NCBI GenBank assembly: GCA_965219635.1
Contig: OZ244783.1
Span: 2,418,001-2,482,000, forward strand
Length of the DNA: 64,000 nt
Reading direction: 5' to 3'
From: JAPOXR01 sp965219635
Lineage (GTDB): Bacteria; Pseudomonadota; Alphaproteobacteria; Rhodobacterales; Rhodobacteraceae
Shown: positions 53,317 through 62,821 of the stretch, in pieces
Layout: every line of letters starts with the position of its first letter
How positions within the stretch are numbered: the stretch's first letter is position 1
Program-made: the position numbers and the translations under genes
Notes under the pieces: generated by a model
Seen by the model: only the letters and a program-made list of their open reading frames with translations
What the model was told of the DNA's origin: nothing
Databases searched by the model: none

Positions 53317-54300
53317 TTACGTTCGCCATTTCTCCCACAAGCGCGGCAGCGCGATGACCCCAATCAGAAGCGCGCCGATGACAATCGACATCACGATGCC
53401 CGGCACGTTGAGCAGGCCGAGACCAAACGTCACCAGCCCCATCACAAAGGCCGCGATCACAACGCCTGGGATCGAGCCCGAGCCGCCGAGAATGCTGACC
53501 CCGCCCAGAACCACCATGGTGACGATTTCCAGCTCCCAACCAAACGCGATCGATGGGCGCGTTGAGGCGAGGCGCGAAGTCAGGCAGATGGCCGCTACCC
53601 CTGACATGAGGCCAGTGAGCATGAAGAGAATGAACTTCACGCGGGCGACCCGGATGCCCGAGAACTCGGCGCCAACCGGGTTGTTGCCTATGGCATACAC
53701 CGCCCGGCCGAAGTTCGTCGTATGGAGGACAACGAAGTAGATCATGGCGAGAAGGGCGAAGAGCACGAACTCGAAAGAGATCACCCAGAACACGTAACCC
53801 TGACCGAAGAAGGCGAAGTCAGACGAATAGCCGCGATAGGCCTGATCGCCGAGAACGATGTAGCTGATCCCGCGAAACAGACTCATTGTGCCAATGGTCA
53901 CGACAATTGAGGGCAGGCCCATCCGCGTGACGAGAAAGCCGTTGAAGGTGCCGCAGACCAGCCCGACACCGAGCCCGATCAGCACCAGGCCCGGCGTGCC
54001 GACCCCGACTTGCACTGCAGCTCCCATAGCCGTCGACGCAAGCGCGATGATCGAGGCTACGGAGAGGTCGATCTCACCCGCGATGATCAAAAGAGCCATA
54101 GCGAAGGCGATCATCGCCTTTTCCGTGAAGTTGAACGTCATGTCGCTGAGATTCCACGCGTTCAGAAAATACGGCGAAGTGAAGCTGTTCACGATGAAAA
54201 TCGCAATGGCGACGGCCAACAGGAGCGTTTCCCATCTCTTCAGGCGACGCTCCAGCGGGGATCGCAGTCTGTCCGGAACGAAGCGGATCGTATCGTTCAT
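53317..54300 (-). CDS. rhaQ: Rhamnose ABC transporter permease RhaQ
   Basis: 327 residues with about ten membrane helices of the ribose-type BPD_transp_2 family. Typical segments are MIAFAMALLIIAGEIDLSVASIIALAS, LPSIVVTIGTMSLFRGISYIVLGDQA, and VTMVVLGGVSILGGSGSIPGVVIAA with the family's GG.. turn. It forms the membrane channel with RhaP. Its ATG overlaps the rhaP stop by 4 bases. The P and Q names follow the gene order of R. leguminosarum. Confidence 0.92.
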   Translation of the reverse strand: MNDTIRFVPDRLRSPLERRLKRWETLLLAVAIAIFIVNSFTSPYFLNAWNLSDMTFNFTEKAMIAFAMALLIIAGEIDLSVASIIALASTAMGAAVQVGVGTPGLVLIGLGVGLVCGTFNGFLVTRMGLPSIVVTIGTMSLFRGISYIVLGDQAYRGYSSDFAFFGQGYVFWVISFEFVLFALLAMIYFVVLHTTNFGRAVYAIGNNPVGAEFSGIRVARVKFILFMLTGLMSGVAAICLTSRLASTRPSIAFGWELEIVTMVVLGGVSILGGSGSIPGVVIAAFVMGLVTFGLGLLNVPGIVMSIVIGALLIGVIALPRLWEKWRT

Positions 54301-55280
54301 GTCGCATGCTCCGCGCGTTTGAGAATGATCCGTCCCTTCTCACGATTGGCCTGCGCGTTCAGAGCGACGGCAATGATGATCGCACCGCCAGAGATTGCCA
54401 GTTGCCAGAAGGGAGAAATGTCGACGACGGGCAGCGCGTTCCTGATGATACCGAGGAACAGCGCCCCGAGCATGGCGCCTGCCACGGTGCCGATGCCTCC
54501 CATGATTGCCACGCCGCCGATCACACAGGCCGCCACGACATCCAGTTCGAACCCGCCGGCGAGATCCACGAAAGCGACGGCAAAACGCGACACCCACAGG
54601 TATCCGGTCAGACCCGCCAAAGCCCCTGAGATCGTGAAGGCCCAGAACTGTGTCTTCCCGACGTCGATCCCCGCATATGTGGCGGCATGGGGGTTGCCGC
54701 CGGCCGCATAGAACGCGCGTCCAAGCGTGGTGCGGGTCATCACGAGAGAGAAGAACACAACGGCGGCGATTGCTATCCAACTCATCACCGGCAAACCGAA
54801 AAGTTCTGCCCTTGGAAACGCCTTGAACGGATCGCTGAATTCGTGGGCGTTGACCCATTTGCCCTCGGACAGCAGGAAGATGGTCCCGCGGAAGATCGTC
54901 ATCGTTCCGAGGGTCACGACGATCGGGGGAATGGCGAGTTTCCAGACAAGGACACCGTTGAACATTCCCAGAAGCGCGCCGAACGCAACGGAGATGACGA
55001 TGATCACCGGCACAGGCAGACCGGGTAGGGCGACATTGATCATCGCGACGACCATGCCAGTGAGCGCAAGGTTGGCCGCGACGCTCAGATCAATGCACCG
55101 GGTCAGGATAACGATCATTTGGCCAATGGCCAAAAGTACCAGGGGCGCGGTATCGTTGAAGACGTTGGCGAGGTTCGACGGCGCAATGAAAGCGGGAAAC
55201 CGCGATGCAATGATGGCCAGGAGCAAGGCAATCGCGCAGGTCAACAGCACTTCGCGCGACATGAGAATCTGTCTTGACAT
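54297..55280 (-). CDS. rhaP: Rhamnose ABC transporter permease RhaP
   Basis: 327 residues, the same BPD_transp_2 fold as its neighbour: LLAIGQMIVILTRCIDLSVAANLALTG, IPPIVVTLGTMTIFRGTIFLLSEG, AGGNPHAATYAGIDVG (the EAA-like coupling loop) and VVAACVIGGVAIMGGIGTVAGAM. It works with RhaQ, RhaT and RhaS in rhamnose import. It starts 13 bases after rhaT ends. Confidence 0.92.
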   Translation of the reverse strand: MSRQILMSREVLLTCAIALLLAIIASRFPAFIAPSNLANVFNDTAPLVLLAIGQMIVILTRCIDLSVAANLALTGMVVAMINVALPGLPVPVIIVISVAFGALLGMFNGVLVWKLAIPPIVVTLGTMTIFRGTIFLLSEGKWVNAHEFSDPFKAFPRAELFGLPVMSWIAIAAVVFFSLVMTRTTLGRAFYAAGGNPHAATYAGIDVGKTQFWAFTISGALAGLTGYLWVSRFAVAFVDLAGGFELDVVAACVIGGVAIMGGIGTVAGAMLGALFLGIIRNALPVVDISPFWQLAISGGAIIIAVALNAQANREKGRIILKRAEHAT

Positions 55281-55292
55281 GCTTGGCCTCTC

Positions 55293-56819
55293 TCAGATTC
55301 CGGCTGCGTGCCGGACAAGGGTTTCGGGGGTCATGTCGCCGCCCGAAACCTCCGCTGCAATCCGGCCTTCGCGCATTACGATCACCCGATCCGACATGCC
55401 GAGGACTTCGGGAATTTCCGAGCTGACCATGATGACTGCCAGACCCTGAGCCGCCAATTCGGCCATGAACTCGTGCACCGCGGCCTTCGAGCCGATGTCG
55501 ATGCCTTTCGTGGGCTCATCGAGGATTATGACCTTCGGTTGTGTGGCCAGCCACTTGGCAATGACGACCTTCTGCTGATTGCCTCCGGACAGATCGCCGA
55601 CGTCCGTGTCCAGTGAGGCAGCGCGTAGATCAAGCCGTTCCGTGTATTCCCGCGCCAATCTGAATTCCTCCGCCAACTGCAAGAAACCGTTGCGCGATGT
55701 GCGGCCAAGCGATGGCAGCGTCACATTCTGGAAGATCGGGAGCGCCGTGATCGTCCCCTGTCTACCGCGGTCTTCGGGAACATAAACGATGCCCTTGCCC
55801 ACCGCATCGGCAGGGGACCGGATGATGACTCGTTCACCATCGATTTGCACTTCGCCTGCAGAGGGGCGGGTGATGCCAAACAGCGCCTGCATGAACTCGG
55901 AACGGCCCGCACCAACGAGGCCGTAGAAACCCAGGATCTCTCCCTGGCGGAGCGTGAAGCCTATGTCCGCAAACTCGGTCGGATGTTCGTAGCCTTCGAC
56001 CACCAGGATCTCGTCGCCCACATTGCGCTGTCGATCTGGGAAGATCTGGCTGACATCCCGGCCCACCATCATCTTGACCAGTTCGGCTTCGGACACATCG
56101 GCGATCGCTCCGTTGCCGACCAGCGCTCCATCTCGGAACACCGTGTAGTTGTCGGCGATCCGGAAGATCTCGTCGAACTTGTGACTGATGAAGAGGATAG
56201 CTTTTCCCTGGCCCTTCAGCTCCTGTACCAGTTCGTAGAGCTCTTCGATCTCCTTTTGGCTGAGCGCCGCTGTCGGCTCGTCCATGATCACGACTCGCGC
56301 GTCTATGGAGAGCGCCCGCGCGATTGCCACGAGATGCTTGTTTGCGATCCCGAGGTCCTTCAACTTGTGCGTGGGATCGATATTTGCGCCGATGCCCTTC
56401 AGAATTTGCCGGGCCTTGTCGACCATCTTGGCTGTGTCGATCAGGCCAAACCGCCCGCGTGGTGCATGGCCCAGAAAAACGTTCTCCGCCACCGACAACT
56501 CGTCGAACAGAACCGTCTCCTGGTGGATCGCGGTGACCCCTGCATTGCCGGCATCCTGTGCGCTCGGAAAACGGGTCGGCGTCCCATCGATTTCGATGCC
56601 TCCGCCGTCCGGCTGGTATATGCCGGTCAGGATCTTGACGACCGTCGATTTGCCCGCGCCGTTCTCGCCAATTAGAGCGGTCACCGTACCCGGAAAAAGC
56701 TCAAGCGACACCTCCGACAACGCCGTGACGCCGGGAAACGTCTTTGTCACCCGGTTCAGCGACAGGATCGGGTTCCCGCACTGTGAGGTGTCAAGGTCGG
56801 ATTTTTGATTGGGTTCCAT
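55293..56819 (-). CDS. rhaT: Rhamnose ABC transporter ATPase RhaT
   Basis: About 508 residues, two fused ATPase modules as in RbsA-type sugar importers. The first has GENGAGKSTVVKILTG (Walker A), a diverged signature DLGIANKHLVAIARAL and Walker B VVIMDEPTAAL. The second has a degenerate Walker A (GLVGAGRSEFMQALFG) with signature DLSGGNQQKVVIAKWLA and VIILDEPTKGIDIG. It drives RhaP/RhaQ. The start at 56819 (MEPNQKSDL) replaces a longer frame from 56885 that runs into the intergenic gap. Confidence 0.95.
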   Translation of the reverse strand: MEPNQKSDLDTSQCGNPILSLNRVTKTFPGVTALSEVSLELFPGTVTALIGENGAGKSTVVKILTGIYQPDGGGIEIDGTPTRFPSAQDAGNAGVTAIHQETVLFDELSVAENVFLGHAPRGRFGLIDTAKMVDKARQILKGIGANIDPTHKLKDLGIANKHLVAIARALSIDARVVIMDEPTAALSQKEIEELYELVQELKGQGKAILFISHKFDEIFRIADNYTVFRDGALVGNGAIADVSEAELVKMMVGRDVSQIFPDRQRNVGDEILVVEGYEHPTEFADIGFTLRQGEILGFYGLVGAGRSEFMQALFGITRPSAGEVQIDGERVIIRSPADAVGKGIVYVPEDRGRQGTITALPIFQNVTLPSLGRTSRNGFLQLAEEFRLAREYTERLDLRAASLDTDVGDLSGGNQQKVVIAKWLATQPKVIILDEPTKGIDIGSKAAVHEFMAELAAQGLAVIMVSSEIPEVLGMSDRVIVMREGRIAAEVSGGDMTPETLVRHAAGI

Positions 56820-56892
56820 CAATATCTGGTTTGGCTGCCGTGCCTGCAGGTCGTCGGCGCAGCGTACACGCTGCGCCGATCTCATTCAGCGA

Positions 56893-57894
56893 TCAGAAGA
56901 TGTCCTTGAACTGATCAATGTTCGAGGCGTCATAGGTGAACGGATCCGACATGGCGGCCGAGTTCGTGTCGTCGAGCGTCACGGAGCCCATGCGGCCTGT
57001 CGGGATCTCCGCTCCCGGCTCTGCGGTCGAGGCACCCGAGGCCAAGGCGTGCGCGATCATCGTCGCGGAGTAGCCGAGGTCGATCGGGTTCCAGATCGCA
57101 AAGCTCACGGTCGCACCGGACTCCACGCAGCCCGCCATCTCAGACGGCAGACCGAGGCCGGTCACGTTGATCTCGCCGATCTTGCCGGCATCGGACACGG
57201 CCTGACAGGAGGCTAGAATGCCGACGGTCGTGGGCGCGATGATGGCTTTCAGGTCCGGATAGGATGCCATGAGACCTTGCGCTTCGCGGTAGGACTTGTC
57301 CGAAAGGTCGTCGCCATAGACCGTGGCAACAAGTTCGACCCCGGGGTAGTTCGGGAGAACCCCTTCGGCGGCCGCGATCCAGGCGTTCTGGTTCGTTGCC
57401 GTGGCCGATGCCGACAGGATCGCCACTTGGCCACCGTCAGGCATGTGATCAGAGGCAAGTTTGATGATCGTGTTTCCGATCAGCTCCGTCGAGGACGGGT
57501 TCAAGTGCATCATCCGTCCGTCCTCGTTGACACCGGAATCCCAAGAGATCACGGTAATGCCTCGTTGCATCGCGCGGCTCAGGGCAGGCACAACGGCGTC
57601 AGGGTCGTTCGCCGAGACGGCGATGGCGTCGACGCCTTGCGCGATGAGCGAGTTGATGACCTCGATCTGGCCTTCCGCGGTGGTGTCGGTCGGGCCGGTG
57701 TAGATGATCTCGACATTGCCGAGCTCGGCCGCAGCTTCTTCGGCACCTTCAGCCGCAGCTTCGAAAAAGCCGATGCCAAGCGCCTTGACGACTAGCGCGA
57801 TGCGCATGCTGTCCTGCGCCATGGCGCTGGTGCCCATAAGGCTGGCCGCGAGGCTGAATCCTGCCACCAGCGAAGTAAATGTCCGACGTTGCAT
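56893..57894 (-). CDS. rhaS: Rhamnose-binding protein RhaS
   Basis: 333 residues with a signal peptide (FTSLVAGFSLAASLMGTSAMA, cut before QDS). The mature part is the ribose-binding type I fold: MRIALVVKALGIGFFEAAAEGAEEAA, DAIAVSANDPDAVVPALSRAM, WDSGVNEDGRMMHLNPSS, and VSFAIWNPIDLGYSATMIAHAL. It delivers L-rhamnose to RhaPQT. The start at 57894 (MQRRTF) follows GGAAGGA by six bases; an ATG at 57909 is possible. First structural gene after rhaR. Confidence 0.93.
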   Translation of the reverse strand: MQRRTFTSLVAGFSLAASLMGTSAMAQDSMRIALVVKALGIGFFEAAAEGAEEAAAELGNVEIIYTGPTDTTAEGQIEVINSLIAQGVDAIAVSANDPDAVVPALSRAMQRGITVISWDSGVNEDGRMMHLNPSSTELIGNTIIKLASDHMPDGGQVAILSASATATNQNAWIAAAEGVLPNYPGVELVATVYGDDLSDKSYREAQGLMASYPDLKAIIAPTTVGILASCQAVSDAGKIGEINVTGLGLPSEMAGCVESGATVSFAIWNPIDLGYSATMIAHALASGASTAEPGAEIPTGRMGSVTLDDTNSAAMSDPFTYDASNIDQFKDIF

Positions 57895-57932
57895 TTCATG
57901 TCCTTCCAATTAGACGATTTGATGAGGCTGAT

Positions 57933-58736
57933 TCATGAGGCAGCCACTTCCTCTTGAGCGCCGCCGGATGCAGCGACGATCAGTTTCACGTCCGCAGCGT
58001 CCAGCATGGCTGCCGCCTTGTCCGAGATTCCTTCATCCGTGATGAGTGTTGAAATGCGATCGAGCCCGCAAAGACTGAGGCTGCATCGCCGTTCGAATTT
58101 GGTGCTGTCAACGAGCACGACAAGCTCGTCGGCCTGGCCCATCAGCTTTTCCTCAGCCCGGATCAGCAAGGGGTCCGCTTCCATCAGGCCCAGCGGGCCG
58201 ATGCCCTGTGCCCCCATGAACATGTGGCGGGCATGGAAATGGCGCGTCACGTCGTTCTCGAAAGGGGACAGGATGATGTTCTGCTCGCGATAGATCGCAC
58301 CGCCTGGCACCATCACCGTGTTCTTCGAGTGCTTCAGCAGGTGTTCGGCAATGGGAAAGGAATTCGTAAAAACCTGGCAACGCCGGTTCGCCAGGGGATG
58401 CACCATCTGAAAGGTCGTTGTCCCTCCGTTGATGATGATCGGTTCCCCATCTTCGCAAAGACCCACGGCCGCACGCGCGATCGTCCGCTTCTCCTTGATC
58501 CGAAGCGTTTCGTTGACTGCGAAGGTGCGGCCGGCAAGGCCTACGAATTGCGGAGGGTTGAGTGATTCCACGCCACCCCGCACGCGTCGAACCTTTTGCT
58601 GCAAGTGCAGGGTCGAGATATCTCGGCGTATGGTGGCCTCGGAAGCGCCGGTCAGGTCGCACAGGTCAACGACCGTCACCACGGCCCGATCCTGGACTGA
58701 AGACAGAATGACCCTGTGGCGCTCTGATTCGTGCAT
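57933..58736 (-). CDS. rhaR: DeoR-family rhamnose regulator RhaR
   Basis: 267 residues. A DeoR helix-turn-helix lies at about residues 5-58 (RVILSSVQDRAVVTVVDLCDLTGASEATIRRDIS, whose SEATIRRDIxxL is the recognition signature). The C-terminal sugar-binding domain has EPIIINGGTTTFQM, VFTNSFPIAEHLL and VLVDSTKFE, with the DeoR lysine. In R. leguminosarum RhaR controls the rha genes. The start at 58736 sits behind GGGAGG. It reads divergently from rhaD, with a long inverted repeat between. Confidence 0.92.
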   Translation of the reverse strand: MHESERHRVILSSVQDRAVVTVVDLCDLTGASEATIRRDISTLHLQQKVRRVRGGVESLNPPQFVGLAGRTFAVNETLRIKEKRTIARAAVGLCEDGEPIIINGGTTTFQMVHPLANRRCQVFTNSFPIAEHLLKHSKNTVMVPGGAIYREQNIILSPFENDVTRHFHARHMFMGAQGIGPLGLMEADPLLIRAEEKLMGQADELVVLVDSTKFERRCSLSLCGLDRISTLITDEGISDKAAAMLDAADVKLIVAASGGAQEEVAAS

Positions 58737-58779
58737 GGAGACCTCCCTTGATGCTGAATTACACAGATTCACACAAGCC

Positions 58780-58850
58780 GTCAATCAAAAACCATCATAA
58801 TCAATCAAAATTTGCCGAAGTCTGACCAAAAATGATGGAAAACGATTGAC
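58780..58850. promoter_or_regulatory. Probable RhaR operator in the rhaR-rhaD intergenic region
   Basis: GTCAATC-N5-CCATCAT (58780-58798) and its mirror ATGATGG-N5-GATTGAC (58832-58850) form an inverted repeat about 71 bp long. A further copy of TCAATCAAAA at 58801 repeats the left half-site. The site lies between divergent rhaR and rhaD starts, as expected for a DeoR-type repressor that covers both promoters. Binding itself is inferred. Confidence 0.7.
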
Positions 58851-58921
58851 AAAGTGCCGCGCCACCATCACGATGCGCGTCAAGTGAACTGCGGCTTGGT
58901 CCGTCTGAACAGGAGCTAAAC

Positions 58922-61024
58922 ATGTCGAAATCGGTCGGCAGTCCGTTGCTTGAGAACCGCTGGGACGATGACGCGGCGAAAAGCATGAGCGAGTCAGAGT
59001 TGCTTCTCTACCGCTCCAACATCCTTGGGTCCGACAAGCGCGTGACCAATTACGGTGGTGGCAATACTTCGGCCAAAGTGATGCAGACGGATCCGCTGAC
59101 GGGCGAAGATGTCGGGGTGCTCTGGGTTAAGGGCTCCGGCGGCGACATTGGCTCCATCAATATGGATGGTTTCGCAACGCTCTACCTGGACAAGCTCAAC
59201 GCCCTGAAAACGCTCTACCGTGGTGTCGAGCATGAAGACGAGATGGTTGGCCACTTGCCCCATTGCACTTTCAAGCTGAACCCGCGCGCAGCCTCAATCG
59301 ACACGGCGCTGCACGCCTATGTGCCGCGCAAACATGTCGATCACGTGCACGCGGACGCGATCATCGCCATCGCTGCATCGAAGAACTCGAAAGCGCTGAC
59401 GCGAGAGAGCTTCGGCGACCGCATCGGCTGGCTCCCTTGGAAACGCCCCGGCTACGAACTGGGCCTCTGGCTTGAGAAATTTTGCATCGAGAACCCCAAT
59501 GCCGACGGTGTCGTCCTGGAGGGTCACGGACTGTTCACTTGGGGCGACACGGCGAAACAGTGCTATGACACCACAATCGACGTCATCAATCGCGCAACCG
59601 AGTGGTTGCAAGTTCGGACCTCGGACGTGCCGGCCTTCGGCGGCGCCAAGCACGCCTCTTTGGACCAAGCCGAGCGCCGCGCGGTGGCTGCCCGACTGAT
59701 GCCCGCCATCCGCGGCTTCGTGAGTGGAAACCAACACATGGTCGGTCACTTCAGCGACAGCCCCGTAGTGCTGGAATTTGTAAATGCGAAGGACATGGAG
59801 CCGTTGGCCGCGCTCGGCACTTCCTGCCCGGATCACTTCCTGCGAACCAAGATCCGCCCGCTGGTCGTGAATTTCGATCCAGCGAAGGGCAATCTCGATG
59901 AGGTTCTGACCGGTTTGCCCGCACAAATCGAAGCCTACCGCGAGGATTACACCGCCTACTACGAACGTTGCAGACGCGATGACAGCCCCGCGCTGCGCGA
60001 CCCGAACGCCGTCGTCTACCTCGTTCCCGGCGTCGGCATGATCACCTTCGCCAAAGACAAGGCGACGGCGCGTATTTCGGGCGAATTCTACATCAACGCC
60101 ATCAACGTGATGCGCGGCGCATCTGCCGTCAGCGAGTACCAAGGCCTGCCCGAGCAGGAGGCATTCGATATCGAGTACTGGCCGCTCGAAGAAGCCAAGC
60201 TGCAACGTATGCCTGAACCCAAGTCGCTTGCGGGCCGCGTCGCATTGGTAACGGGTGGCGCGGGCGGCATTGGCACCGCAACGGCAGAGCGGTACTTGAC
60301 CGAAGGGGCTTGCGTCGTTCTGGCGGACATCAACGAACACAACCTGAAGATCGCGCAGGACAGTCTGACAAAGCGCTACGGTGCGGACATGGTTCGGTCT
60401 GTCGTGATGGACGTCACCAGCGAAGACGCTGTGTCGAAGGCATTCGCCGAGACCGCTGTCGAGTTCGGCGGGATCGACATTCTCGTCTCCAATGCCGGGA
60501 TTGCAACCTCTGCGCCCGTTGAAGAGACATCGCTGGCGCTCTGGAACAAGAACATGGACATTCTCAGCACCGGCTACTTTCTTGTCAGCCGCGAGGCATT
60601 CAAACTGATGCGGGCGCAGGACATGGGCGGATCCATCGTCTTCGTCGCTTCCAAAAACGGTCTCGCCGCCTCACCAAATGCGTCAGCCTATTGCACTGCC
60701 AAGGCTTCGGAAATCCACCTTGCCCGCTGCCTTGCGCTTGAGGGAGCAGGAGCTGGTATCCGCGTCAATGTCGTCAACCCTGATGCAGTGCTGCGCGGAT
60801 CCAAGATCTGGCAAGGGGAGTGGATAGAGCAGCGTGCTTCGACTTACGGCACGGACAAGAAAGGCCTCGAGGAGATGTATCGCAACCGCTCGATGCTGAA
60901 GCGTTCGGTTTTACCCGAAGACATTGCGGAAGCCTGTTATTTCTTCGCTGCCGAGACCTCGTCCAAATCCACGGGCAATATCCTTAACGTGGATGCTGGC
61001 AACGTGCTGGCATTCACGCGCTGA
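58922..61024 (+). CDS. rhaD: Bifunctional rhamnulose-1-phosphate aldolase / alcohol dehydrogenase RhaD
   Basis: 700 residues in two domains. Residues about 20-400 are a class II aldolase: NYGGGNTSAKV, KHVDHVHADAIIAIAA and VVLEGHGLFTWGD, the Zn-His segment. From about 430 an SDR domain carries VALVTGGAGGIGTATA (NAD loop), LVSNAGIA, and AYCTAKASEIH with the YxxxK pair. It splits rhamnulose-1-phosphate to DHAP and L-lactaldehyde and oxidises the aldehyde or reduces it. AGGAG precedes the ATG by five bases. It heads rhaDI, divergent from rhaRSTPQUK. Confidence 0.95.
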   Translation: MSKSVGSPLLENRWDDDAAKSMSESELLLYRSNILGSDKRVTNYGGGNTSAKVMQTDPLTGEDVGVLWVKGSGGDIGSINMDGFATLYLDKLNALKTLYRGVEHEDEMVGHLPHCTFKLNPRAASIDTALHAYVPRKHVDHVHADAIIAIAASKNSKALTRESFGDRIGWLPWKRPGYELGLWLEKFCIENPNADGVVLEGHGLFTWGDTAKQCYDTTIDVINRATEWLQVRTSDVPAFGGAKHASLDQAERRAVAARLMPAIRGFVSGNQHMVGHFSDSPVVLEFVNAKDMEPLAALGTSCPDHFLRTKIRPLVVNFDPAKGNLDEVLTGLPAQIEAYREDYTAYYERCRRDDSPALRDPNAVVYLVPGVGMITFAKDKATARISGEFYINAINVMRGASAVSEYQGLPEQEAFDIEYWPLEEAKLQRMPEPKSLAGRVALVTGGAGGIGTATAERYLTEGACVVLADINEHNLKIAQDSLTKRYGADMVRSVVMDVTSEDAVSKAFAETAVEFGGIDILVSNAGIATSAPVEETSLALWNKNMDILSTGYFLVSREAFKLMRAQDMGGSIVFVASKNGLAASPNASAYCTAKASEIHLARCLALEGAGAGIRVNVVNPDAVLRGSKIWQGEWIEQRASTYGTDKKGLEEMYRNRSMLKRSVLPEDIAEACYFFAAETSSKSTGNILNVDAGNVLAFTR

Positions 61025-61047
61025 TTGCCACTGAAGGGAGGAACGTC

Positions 61048-62286
61048 ATGGGTTACGAGACTGCGACGGCGAAGTTTGCTGAATGGGGTGTGGACACCGA
61101 AACCGCGATAGAGCGGCTGAAGACGGTCCCGATTTCGGTGCACTGCTGGCAGGGCGACGATGTCGTGGGGTTTGAAAACAGAACAGGCTCCTCTGGCGGC
61201 GGCATCCAGGCTACCGGAAACCATCCAGGTCGCGCACGCAATCCTGACGAGTTGCGCGCCGACCTGGAGTTTGCCTATTCCATGATCCCGGGACGGCACC
61301 GCCTCAACCTGCACGCCATGTACATGGATACGAAAGAGACGCCGGATCGGGATGAGATTGAATTCAAGCACTTCCTGCCATGGGTGGACTGGGCCAGGGA
61401 ACAAGGCATCGGACTCGATTTCAACCCGACATTCTTTGCCCATGCCAAGGCGGACGACAATCTGACGTTGTCGCATCCCGATGCGGGCATCAGGGATTTC
61501 TGGATCGAGCATGGCAAACGCACCCGGGACATTGCCGCAGCCATAGGCGCCAAGCTCGGCAGCCCCTGTGTCAACAACATCTGGGTGCCAGATGGATACA
61601 AGGACATACCCATCGACCGGATGGCCGCACGCAAGCGGTTGCAAGCGTCGCTGGATGCGATGCTCGCACCGGAACGGAACCCGGCCCAAATGCTTGACGC
61701 TGTGGAATCAAAACTCTTTGGCATTGGCGTCGAGGCCTGCACAGTCGGTAGCCACGAGTTCTACATGGGATATGCAATCCGCAATGGCATACTCCTTTGC
61801 CTCGACATGGGGCATTTCCATCCAACAGAGAACATCGCTGACAAGCTGAGTGCGGTGGCGCTGGCGCTGCCGCAGATCTTGCTGCACGTCTCACGCCCGA
61901 TGCGGTGGGACAGCGACCACGTGATCTTGCAGAATGAAGACATTTTGGCCATGGCCCACGAGTTGGTAAGTGCGGATCTATTGGATCGAACTTTCATCGG
62001 GCTCGATTTCTTCGACGCGACGATCAGCCGGACGGCGGCTTGGGCGATCGGAGTGAGAAACTTGCAGAAGGCGCTTTTGCGCGCGCTTCTCACCCCGTGG
62101 GAAAGGCTGCGGTTGGCAGAAGACAGGCTCGACTTCACAACACGTCTGACCGTGACTGAAGAACACAAAGACCTTCCTTTCGGAGAGGTCTGGGCGGAAT
62201 TCTGTGGGCGACTGGACAGACCAACTGGGCTTTCTTTTATCAACGAGCTGAATGCCTATCAGGCGCGCGTATCGGAGCGCGGATAG
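61048..62286 (+). CDS. rhaI: L-rhamnose isomerase RhaI, rhizobial type
   Basis: 412 residues with a sugar-isomerase TIM barrel. Visible are VHCWQGDDVVGFENRTGSS at the front, GLDFNPTFFAHAKADDNLTLSHPD around residues 118-145, SPCVNNIWVPDGYKDIPIDRM, and CLDMGHFHPTENIADKLS with metal ligands, ending RPMRWDSDHVIL. It turns L-rhamnose into L-rhamnulose. It follows rhaD by 23 bases behind GGGAGG. The type differs from the E. coli RhaA. Confidence 0.93.
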   Translation: MGYETATAKFAEWGVDTETAIERLKTVPISVHCWQGDDVVGFENRTGSSGGGIQATGNHPGRARNPDELRADLEFAYSMIPGRHRLNLHAMYMDTKETPDRDEIEFKHFLPWVDWAREQGIGLDFNPTFFAHAKADDNLTLSHPDAGIRDFWIEHGKRTRDIAAAIGAKLGSPCVNNIWVPDGYKDIPIDRMAARKRLQASLDAMLAPERNPAQMLDAVESKLFGIGVEACTVGSHEFYMGYAIRNGILLCLDMGHFHPTENIADKLSAVALALPQILLHVSRPMRWDSDHVILQNEDILAMAHELVSADLLDRTFIGLDFFDATISRTAAWAIGVRNLQKALLRALLTPWERLRLAEDRLDFTTRLTVTEEHKDLPFGEVWAEFCGRLDRPTGLSFINELNAYQARVSERG

Positions 62287-62821
62287 GTTCAGTCAGAATT
62301 TAGATTGGGGCTTTCACAGATAGCTTGACATAGGTAGCCAGTATTGCGTGAACGATACATGCATATTTGACTTTCTTGCCGCGATTGCGATGGACGCCGG
62401 CACGGAATCCGACAAGAAACTCTTTGCGAAATGGTTTGAGTTCAGCGGATCTGTGCAAGAGGACGCAATAAAACCGATGCTTGACCCAGCCCGCGATCTT
62501 GCGGGAGCGACGCCTTGGACATCGCGAAGGCATTCTGTTTGGATCGCCCAGTTCAATTCAGCAGTCGGCCCTTGATCACCAGGCAACATGAACGGCAAGT
62601 TGATTGATTTGGAAGATCTAAGCCACGGCAGTTCTCAGCAAAGGAAAGAAGGCTGCACATCCGCCCGATTTGGTAGCCATCGAAGTACGAATGCTCTGCC
62701 TCGCTTGCCCCTCAACCGAAGTCTCCGGTGGGCGGCTCCAACAGCAACTCCGTTCCCGCAATTGGTTTGAGACGAGGGCGAGTTGGTTCGAAAGGGACGG
62801 GTATCGGTCCTCTATGGAGCG
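62287..62821. other. Intergenic region without recognised gene
   Basis: 535 bases between convergent rhaI and the LysR gene. Several short frames are open on both strands, none resembling a family. An eroded gene is possible but could not be shown. Confidence 0.4.
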
